In this document: one piece after another, positions 6,496 to 11,783 of the stretch
Layout of the letters: each line of letters starts with the position of its first letter
Position numbering within the stretch: position 1 is the stretch's first letter
NCBI GenBank assembly: GCA_023437885.1
Contig: JAEZFH010000508.1
Span: 1 to 11,783 of the forward strand
Direction of reading: 5' to 3'
Length of the DNA stretch: 11,783 nucleotides
Origin: Bacillota bacterium
Lineage (GTDB): Bacteria > Bacillota > Clostridia > Lachnospirales > Lachnospiraceae
Made by a program: the position numbers and the translations under genes
Notes under the pieces: model-generated
Told to the model about the DNA's origin: nothing
The model's input: only the letters and a program-made list of their open reading frames with translations
Databases searched by the model: none

Positions 6496-7989
6496 TTAGC
6501 AGCCTGCGTTTAACAACTCGATTGCTTTCCTGATTCTTCTCAGGCTTTCCTCTTTGCCCAGGATATTCATAATCTCATAAGCTCCGCCCGGTGTGGACTG
6601 CTTACCGGATACGGCGGTCCTTACCGGCCATAAGCCCTGACCGTTTTTAATTCCCTGCTCCGCAATATAAGACATAATGACTGCCTCGACGGACGCTTCA
6701 CTGTAATCCTCCAGTGCCTCAAAGCTCGGGAGAAGGTCTGTCAGAACCTTCAGAGAACTCTGGGTATCCGTCTTCATTTTTTTGTGGGTATACATCTGGA
6801 TATCATACTCCGGGAGCTCCTCGAAGAAATCAATGATTTCCTTAATATCTACCAGCGTCTCAATCCGGGTCTTTATCAAAGCCGCGATTTTTCTTAGATC
6901 CAATTCCCCGGTTATTGCCTCCCGGATATAAGGAAGGGCCAAATCATAGAATTTCTCGAAATCCATGCTCTTTAGATATTCCCCGTTCATCCAGCGCAGT
7001 TTTACAATATCAAACACTGCCGGAGCCTTGTTAATATGAGTATAGTCAAACTCATGGATCAGCTCCTCCATGGACATGATCTCCGTATTATTAGAGGAGC
7101 TCCATCCAAGCAAGGCAACAAAATTAATGATCGCCTCCGACACAAAGCCTTGCTCCAGCAAATCCTCATAGGAGGAATGTCCGCTGCGCTTACTTAACTT
7201 CTTATGATCCTCATTTGTGATCAGAGGAAGATGCACATAAACCGGCTCCTCCCATCCAAAATCCTGATACAGTCTTGTATACTTCGGAGTAGAGGATAAA
7301 TACTCATTTCCTCTTACCACATGAGTTATCTTCATTAGGTGATCGTCTATGACATTAGCAAAATTATAGGTTGGAAAACCGTCGGATTTAATCAGAATCA
7401 TATCATCCAGTTCTTCATTATCTACGGTAATATCTCCGAAAATCGCATCATGAAATGTAGTGGAACCCTGAGTCGGGTTATTCTGGCGAATTACAAAGGG
7501 AAGTCCGGCTGCCAGCTTTGCCTCAATTTCCTCCTTGGACAGATGGAGGCAATGCTTATCGTATTTGATGATTTCCTTTACTTCTTTTACTTCCTCCTCA
7601 TCCTCCTCAGAAGTACTTCCAACTGCAGTCTTTAAGGATGCCAGACGGTCCTTGGTACAGAAGCAGTAATAGGCAGCTCCCTTATCCACCAGCTGTTTGG
7701 CATACTCCAGATAAATTCCGCTAGCCTGACGTTCGCTCTGTACGTAGGGCCCATATCCCCCATCCTTATCCGGACCCTCATCATGAATTAGTCCGGTCCC
7801 CTGAATCGTACGGTAAATAATATCTACCGCCCCTTCCACCAGGCGTTCCTGATCGGTATCCTCTATTCTGAGAATGAAGGTTCCTCCTTCATGCTTCGCG
7901 ATCAAATACTCATATAATGCCGTTCTTAAATTTCCAACATGCATTCTGCCTGTAGGGCTCGGTGCAAATCTGGTTCTGATTGTGCTCAT
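6496..7989 (-). CDS. gltX: Glutamate--tRNA ligase (GluRS)
   Basis: This class I aminoacyl-tRNA synthetase charges tRNA(Glu) with glutamate in the cytosol. From the chosen start it has 497 residues, close to the usual 470-500. The N-terminus has RFAPSPTGRMHVGNLRTAL with the HIGH-type motif HVGN (17-20), and LRIEDTDQER at about 40-49. KLSKR (264-268) is the KMSKS-type loop. A zinc-binding CxC...YxxxC set is visible (C109, C111, Y143, C147), with the spacing stretched by an acidic insertion (about residues 126-139). The C-terminal helical region ends with the usual VRTAVSGKQSTPG. The start at 7989 is preferred because GGAGG lies five bases upstream; the ATG at 8001 overlaps that ribosome binding site and has none of its own. 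Tandem stops TAA TAG end it. Confidence 0.95.
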   Translation of the reverse strand: MSTIRTRFAPSPTGRMHVGNLRTALYEYLIAKHEGGTFILRIEDTDQERLVEGAVDIIYRTIQGTGLIHDEGPDKDGGYGPYVQSERQASGIYLEYAKQLVDKGAAYYCFCTKDRLASLKTAVGSTSEEDEEEVKEVKEIIKYDKHCLHLSKEEIEAKLAAGLPFVIRQNNPTQGSTTFHDAIFGDITVDNEELDDMILIKSDGFPTYNFANVIDDHLMKITHVVRGNEYLSSTPKYTRLYQDFGWEEPVYVHLPLITNEDHKKLSKRSGHSSYEDLLEQGFVSEAIINFVALLGWSSSNNTEIMSMEELIHEFDYTHINKAPAVFDIVKLRWMNGEYLKSMDFEKFYDLALPYIREAITGELDLRKIAALIKTRIETLVDIKEIIDFFEELPEYDIQMYTHKKMKTDTQSSLKVLTDLLPSFEALEDYSEASVEAVIMSYIAEQGIKNGQGLWPVRTAVSGKQSTPGGAYEIMNILGKEESLRRIRKAIELLNAGC

Positions 7990-8002
7990 ACTAACCTCCA
8001 TC

Positions 8003-8019
8003 TGCCGCTGTATGCGGCA
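8003..8019. other. Hairpin just upstream of the gltX ribosome binding site
   Basis: TGCCGC (8003-8008) and GCGGCA (8014-8019) form a 6-bp GC-rich stem with a 5-nt loop, ending about five bases before GGAGG on the minus strand. It could modulate translation of gltX or be part of the end of the zinc-ribbon transcript. No T-box element fits in the short spacer. Confidence 0.35.
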
Positions 8020-8072
8020 TAGTTAATACCGGTCATAAGGGTTTTGCCCGGATCCGGATATCATTTTATTTA

Positions 8073-8567
8073 TTATTTTAAATTCTGTAATAAATTCTCA
8101 TAATAACTATTATAATCAAAGTTTCCGCTCATAATCTGCTGAAGCATGGGAACATAAAATATGATAATAAAGAGTATCACAAAAACTGTTACAATCCCGA
8201 CAAAAATCAAGGTAACTCTTGCCCAGTTCTTTTTTGGCACAGGAGTATTGTTGCCAAAAGCCCAAACAAACAGCATGATAATGAATATTAACCATCCGAC
8301 ATAGGGCACCAGCAATAAAGCATAGGTTCCAAGCCAGCTTAAAAAGCTTATGGGTTTCTCCGAAATACCAGGCTGCTGCATTGCTGTCCGGGGTTGTCCG
8401 AAAACACTTACAGGTACCGGCCCCTGCTGCATATCCGGTTTACTATTAAAGTTCTGTCCTCCCTCAGGCCTTGCCGCCTGCGTCTGTTCTCGGAAGGAAA
8501 AACCGCAATATTCACAAAAATTAGCTGCTTCATTCTGAATCTGTCTTCCGCAATTATTACATATCAT
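8073..8567 (-). CDS. Zinc-ribbon membrane protein of unknown function
   Basis: The product is 164 residues with a good ribosome binding site (AGAGGTGA, seven bases before the ATG). The N-terminus is a zinc ribbon with C3-x2-C6 and C18-x2-C21. A Gln/Pro-rich, probably flexible linker follows (about 27-70). Two hydrophobic stretches are seen at about 74-104, possibly a helical hairpin broken at VPYVGW, and at about 116-141. A short polar C-terminus rich in Asn and Tyr ends the protein. This architecture is common in clostridia, where such proteins are annotated only as zinc-ribbon domain proteins. The zinc ribbon is expected in the cytosol. It has its own promoter, and gltX lies about 80 bp downstream on the same strand with no clear terminator between, so they may be co-transcribed. 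I can assign no function. Confidence 0.8.
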   Translation of the reverse strand: MICNNCGRQIQNEAANFCEYCGFSFREQTQAARPEGGQNFNSKPDMQQGPVPVSVFGQPRTAMQQPGISEKPISFLSWLGTYALLLVPYVGWLIFIIMLFVWAFGNNTPVPKKNWARVTLIFVGIVTVFVILFIIIFYVPMLQQIMSGNFDYNSYYENLLQNLK

Positions 8568-8598
8568 TGGTTTTCACCTCTTTTTGCATTGTTTTTCT

Positions 8599-8626
8599 AT
8601 TATACCACATTCCGATTAAAAATCAA
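8599..8626 (-). promoter_or_regulatory. Sigma-A-type promoter of the zinc-ribbon gene (and perhaps gltX)
   Basis: TTGATT (8621-8626) and TATAAT (8599-8604) on the minus strand are separated by 16 bp, with TG at -15/-16 (TGTGGTATAAT). The predicted start lies about 25 bp before the zinc-ribbon ATG. Confidence 0.7.
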
Positions 8627-8694
8627 TTATCCAAAATAGCAAGGCTTTCTGTCTATTTCCCGAAATTTATTGCATCTCCCATAATTTCTCCATC

Positions 8695-8728
8695 AAGAAA
8701 TGCCGGGATGATGTAGTTCACCCCGGCA
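8695..8728 (-). terminator. Intrinsic terminator of the CARDB / permease operon
   Basis: On the minus strand TGCCGGG (8722-8728) pairs with CCCGGCA (8701-8707) around a 14-nt loop, followed by TTTCTT. It begins 18 bp after the permease stop codon and separates this operon from the zinc-ribbon promoter. Confidence 0.75.
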
Positions 8729-8745
8729 CCTGATCTGACTTTTTA

Positions 8746-10077
8746 TTAGCCCTCTGTCTTCATCGCTTCAATTGCACTGATTTTTGTCGCACGTCTTGCA
8801 GGGAAATAGCCCGACGCCAGACCCACTGCCACAGAAATCAACAATGCTGCAATTGGAAGATAGATCGGTATAATTGAAAACTTGGTATTTGCCATATCAT
8901 ACATATAATTACCGGACATCAATGCTCCGAATATGGGGGCTCCAAATTTATTGATCAGGAAGGAAGCGATGTATCCGAGAATGATACCGATAATCCCTCC
9001 GAATAAACCGATAATTGCGGCTTCCAACAAAAAGAGCTTGCGAACATCCTTTATGATACAGCCCAGCACCTTCATAATACCGATTTCCTTGGTTCGTTCA
9101 TAGATGGACATAACCATGGTATTGGCAATACTGATGGCCGACACCACCATGGCAACCGCACCCAGAGCACCCAATACCATCTGAAGAGTCTCGGAGGCTT
9201 CCTTCAGTGGTTCAAGATACTGCATCATACTATAAGACTGGAAGCCTAGTTTTTCGATTTCATCCTGAACCTTAGTTACATTGTCAAGATTATCCACATT
9301 CAGCTTAATACTCTGATAAGTCTCCATGGATCGAATCGCTCTTTTCCGATCCTCCAAGGTAAGGGTATTGCAGTATTTACGGTAAATCTGCTTCAGGTAA
9401 TTGATATCCACATAGACACTGTAATCGTACTCACTGTCCGTCTTTTCCATCTTGGCGATATTCTTAAGGGGCAGGCTAAACTCTTTCTTCCCCTCTTTTG
9501 CTTGATATTGATTGAACTTTAATACCACCTTTTCCTTCTGCAGATCAAGCTGAACTTCATTCATACGGCCTCTGGAATTCGGATCGTAAAAGCCCCAGGG
9601 CGCATTACTTCCAAATACAATCCAAGTATTATTATCCGATGTCGGATAGGAACCATAGGTAAGCTCCGGAAAATCAAAGGCTTCAAAGGTATTTAAATCA
9701 ATCGCCGTAAGCTGTATCCATGCCATATACTTTCCGCTGTTTAAACTTGAGTCTACTCGAACAAATGGGGACACCGCCTTCACATGCTCGATCTTGCGTA
9801 TCTGTTCGATTAGCCTGTCATCCAGCTTCTGATCCTTCGAACCGGTCCAATTGCCGTCCTCATCAATGATACCCGCATAGTTTTCCACGGTAATCGTTGT
9901 TAAACCACCCTGCTGCATTACCTGGGACTCAAAATTATTCTCCATGCCATAGCCGATGGATCTCATGATAATAATGGACAGCGAACCGATGACAACGCCC
10001 AAGACGGTCAAGATGGTCCTTGCTTTTCTACGGGACAGGTTTCTTAGTCCCATTTTCAAAATATCGCTAATCCTCAT
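8746..10077 (-). CDS. MacB/FtsX-type ABC transporter permease
   Basis: The product is 443 residues. It has one N-terminal transmembrane helix (about 23-42) after a basic NLSRRKAR segment, a large extracytoplasmic domain (about 43-298, the MacB periplasmic-core-like region), and three C-terminal helices (about 299-324, 347-377, 401-425): the MacB/LolC/FtsX layout. The cytosolic loop YERTKEIGIMKVLG (326-339) and the end GYFPARRATKISAIEAMKTEG are family hallmarks that contact the ATPase. Such permeases usually act as mechanotransmission systems or export complexes, driven by a separate ATPase not in this window. The start is ATG 10077; a TTG at 10086 is in frame but badly placed relative to AAGGGA. 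The gene overlaps the 3' end of the repeat-protein gene by 11 nt, which suggests translational coupling. Confidence 0.92.
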   Translation of the reverse strand: MRISDILKMGLRNLSRRKARTILTVLGVVIGSLSIIIMRSIGYGMENNFESQVMQQGGLTTITVENYAGIIDEDGNWTGSKDQKLDDRLIEQIRKIEHVKAVSPFVRVDSSLNSGKYMAWIQLTAIDLNTFEAFDFPELTYGSYPTSDNNTWIVFGSNAPWGFYDPNSRGRMNEVQLDLQKEKVVLKFNQYQAKEGKKEFSLPLKNIAKMEKTDSEYDYSVYVDINYLKQIYRKYCNTLTLEDRKRAIRSMETYQSIKLNVDNLDNVTKVQDEIEKLGFQSYSMMQYLEPLKEASETLQMVLGALGAVAMVVSAISIANTMVMSIYERTKEIGIMKVLGCIIKDVRKLFLLEAAIIGLFGGIIGIILGYIASFLINKFGAPIFGALMSGNYMYDMANTKFSIIPIYLPIAALLISVAVGLASGYFPARRATKISAIEAMKTEG

Positions 10078-10645
10078 ACAGCTCAATCCCTTTTTTGATT
10101 TTTCTCTTAGCTAAGAGAGCACCTAAAACCATACTGACTGCCAGTATCGCAACTGAGATACCGATTACAAAGGGCCAGGAGGACATCAACGGATCCTTCA
10201 CTCCCATTCCCATGGCATCAACGGACGTTCCTTCCCCCGTTATCATTCCATCAACGGGCATCATACCGTCTCCCGTCACCATACCGTCTCCAATCACCTC
10301 ACCGCCTCCGGTAACTGCACTGTCATCGGTTGCTGCACCTTCTTCGGCAACCGTACCATCTTCGGTTGTTGTGCCTTCTTCGCTAACCGTACCGTCTCCG
10401 GCTGCTGTACTTTCCTCGCTGACTGTACCGTCTTCGGCTGTTGTGCCTTCTTCGCTAACCGTACTGTCTCCGGCTGTTGTTCCTGCCTCGCCAACCGTAC
10501 TGTCTCCAGATGTTGTTCCTGCCTCGCTAACCGCATCCTTCGTTACAGTACCTCCACCAACAACCACAACCTCGCTGGTAGCTGTCTGGCCGGTCGAAGT
10601 CACAGCTGTTGCTAATATAATTCCATTACTCAATATATTTTCCAT
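10067..10645 (-). CDS. Acidic 12-residue-repeat protein with C-terminal membrane anchor
   Basis: The product is 192 residues. The ATG at 10645 is six bases after GGAGG; an ATG at 10651 directly abuts GGAGG and is rejected. A short N-terminal hydrophobic stretch (about 8-18) may be a weak signal or anchor. Residues 37-108 are six tandem 12-residue units of the type TVSEEGTTAEDG, rich in Thr, Glu and Gly. A Gly/Met/Asp-rich stretch with shorter TGDG-type units follows (about 109-135). A single strong transmembrane helix (about 157-179) precedes a basic tail (KRKIKKGIELYED). The repeat region has no recognisable fold and is probably an extended extracellular stalk or linker. Placement between the CARDB protein and the permease, with a coupled 3' overlap, points to a part of the same complex. 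I do not recognise the family. Confidence 0.8.
   Translation of the reverse strand: MENILSNGIILATAVTSTGQTATSEVVVVGGGTVTKDAVSEAGTTSGDSTVGEAGTTAGDSTVSEEGTTAEDGTVSEESTAAGDGTVSEEGTTTEDGTVAEEGAATDDSAVTGGGEVIGDGMVTGDGMMPVDGMITGEGTSVDAMGMGVKDPLMSSWPFVIGISVAILAVSMVLGALLAKRKIKKGIELYED
10322..10537. repeat. Six tandem 36-bp coding repeats
   Basis: The 36-bp units run head to tail with substitutions but no visible indels, and each encodes one 12-residue acidic unit of the repeat protein. The degeneracy indicates an old array with purifying pressure on the acidic Thr/Gly pattern. Because the unit length is a multiple of three, other frames also stay open across it, giving false ORFs on both strands. Confidence 0.85.
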
Positions 10646-10671
10646 AATCATCCTCCTATAACCAACCCTGA

Positions 10672-11783
10672 TTAGTTCACATTCTGTTCCTTCTTGCGTA
10701 GTCTTGCTTTGTACACACTAATCACAATTTTTCTTGTGATTGGTACAAATGCAGCGAAGATCACAATCTGTATTATGACAAAAAGCCATACCGGCAGAAT
10801 CGCCTTTTTCGCCACCGGCACCTGCGGATTGAATACATCCGTAGTGCCATCTCCCGGCATATCCGGATTGAAGGTCGTCGCAGACATAACCTGAGTCTCG
10901 AAATCTTTGGTAAATTCTATCTTATCTCCATTACTGTCCTCAAAGGTAATTCGTACAACACCCTTGGCCGTACCCTCCAAATTAGGTATTACATCAAATT
11001 CGGCATAAGAGGAAGCTCCAGCCGCCACATTGCCAAGGAAGAACATATTTCCATCCGCTTTTGTAAAATCGCCATCTACCGTAGCAATTACATTGTTCAG
11101 CGGAGATTTTCCCATATTATAGAATTCAAAAGCCAGGGTTGCCGGATTGCCCATGGTTACATTGCCGTCCCAGGAATAAACATTCACATAGTCCACTACC
11201 GGTCTGGAATCCTCCACCACCTGCAAATTCAGCTTCTCTTGGCGCTTTACGCCAATTTCACCTGTCTCAGGATTTGGCTTAATTCCATCATACTCATATT
11301 CGATCGTTACCTCAAGCTCATAAGCCTTTGTACTGGCATCGGACTTTACCTTCATTTCCACTGTCTCCTGGACTGACTCGCCGGGAGCGATTTTATTGAT
11401 GAAGAAGCTGTTACTGCCCTGGGTTACGGAGAATATATTCTCCGCCTGTTTCAGGGTAACAGTGATATTCTTAGCTGCAATCGAAGAATTTGTATTATAT
11501 ATATCAAAGGTAAAATTGAAAGTGGAGCCTGCCCGCAGCTCTTCCACATTTGCCTCATACTTGCTGATGATTAGCTTGGGCATACTGTTGCTGCCCAACT
11601 CATTATGGATATTGCGTACCGGTATGGTCACAGTCTCCCCCGTTGTATTGCCCGCGTAGGTATATTTTACGGAGAGGTTGCTCATTCCCTCTGCAATCGT
11701 GCCGGCTAATGTTAAGGGAATGGATATTTTCTTTGTCTTTCCGGCCTCTATTTTATCAATAAATATGTACGGCTCTGAATTTT
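10672..11783 (-). CDS. CARDB / COG1361-like surface protein with C-terminal membrane anchor (5' end outside window)
   Basis: The reading frame is open to the right edge, so the gene starts outside; 369 residues are visible. An ATG at 11685 is not the start, because the 32 codons before it read as sensible protein (YIFIDKIEAGKTKKISIPLTL) continuous with the fold. The visible part has at least two or three beta-sandwich units of the CARDB/S-layer-associated type, with typical strings such as PKLIISKY, AGSTFNFTFDIYNT, ITVTLK, IAPGESV, ATLAFEFYNMGKSPLNNV and NVAAGASSYAEFDV. A Pro/Asp-rich linker, a transmembrane helix (about 20-42 residues before the end) and a basic tail (KARLRKKEQ) follow. The protein should be exported, with its domains outside the cell. 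It stands 26 nt before the repeat protein, in one operon with the permease. Substrate or partner is unknown. Confidence 0.85.
   Translation of the reverse strand, partial: NSEPYIFIDKIEAGKTKKISIPLTLAGTIAEGMSNLSVKYTYAGNTTGETVTIPVRNIHNELGSNSMPKLIISKYEANVEELRAGSTFNFTFDIYNTNSSIAAKNITVTLKQAENIFSVTQGSNSFFINKIAPGESVQETVEMKVKSDASTKAYELEVTIEYEYDGIKPNPETGEIGVKRQEKLNLQVVEDSRPVVDYVNVYSWDGNVTMGNPATLAFEFYNMGKSPLNNVIATVDGDFTKADGNMFFLGNVAAGASSYAEFDVIPNLEGTAKGVVRITFEDSNGDKIEFTKDFETQVMSATTFNPDMPGDGTTDVFNPQVPVAKKAILPVWLFVIIQIVIFAAFVPITRKIVISVYKARLRKKEQNVN

Noticed and set aside
6431..6532. A 33-codon plus-strand frame starting after AAAGGG near the structured element
   Set aside because: It runs antisense into the conserved 3' end of gltX, and the ribosome-binding-like sequence is part of a hairpin arm.
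7990..8072. A T-box or other riboswitch controlling gltX
   Set aside because: Only about 80 bp separate gltX from the preceding gene. There is one small hairpin and no T-box core sequence or terminator pair.
10322..10537. 36-bp periodicity resembling the length of CRISPR repeats
   Set aside because: The units are contiguous, diverged and coding, with no spacers between them.
10095..10661. A 188-codon plus-strand open frame rich in Ser/Pro/Val across the repeat region
   Set aside because: It is the antisense of the 36-bp coding repeats. It has no ribosome binding site, and the minus-strand frame has GGAGG, an anchor helix and operon context.

Overview
The window looks like chromosomal DNA of a clostridial bacterium, most likely a Lachnospiraceae relative. 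The grounds are moderate-to-low GC, strong GGAGG-type ribosome binding sites, a His-rich DUF1292 protein, a zinc-ribbon membrane protein beside gltX, and a DinG-like helicase of a type I associate with that family. The taxonomic call rests on sequence style and remembered family resemblance, not on a search. Most genes are on the minus strand.

Layout from left to right. (1) The 3' end of a VanZ-family membrane protein (+), closed by a perfect 13-bp hairpin. (2) A large DinG/XPD-type helicase (-) with an intact-looking PD-(D/E)XK nuclease domain at its N-terminus. (3) A 900-bp region without a long gene. Its left part is a minus-strand leader for the helicase: a near-consensus sigma-A promoter, about 130 nt of hairpin-rich RNA with a possible 16-codon ORF, and an intrinsic terminator about 165 bp before the helicase start. 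(4) A DUF1292 (UPF0473) gene (+) cut in half by one in-frame TAA, with the rest of its reading frame intact. (5) A bidirectional terminator. (6) A UvrD/PcrA-like SF1 helicase (-). (7) A 280-bp spacer with a 75-bp multi-hairpin element and a 10-bp-stem hairpin. (8) gltX (-), and behind it a zinc-ribbon membrane protein (-) with its own clear promoter. (9) A minus-strand operon ending in a terminator: a CARDB-like surface protein (its N-terminus is off the window), an acidic 12-residue-repeat membrane protein, and a MacB/FtsX-type ABC permease.

How the genes relate. The last three genes are tightly packed (a 26-nt gap, then an 11-nt overlap) and probably form one cell-envelope complex. The matching ATPase is not in the window and is expected upstream, beyond the right edge. 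The zinc-ribbon gene and gltX may share a transcript. The two helicases have separate transcripts and lie on either side of the convergent DUF1292 gene. The best candidates for something undescribed are the attenuator-like leader or small RNA before the nuclease-helicase, the interrupted DUF1292 gene, the repeat protein in the CARDB/permease operon, and the structured element between gltX and the UvrD-like gene.
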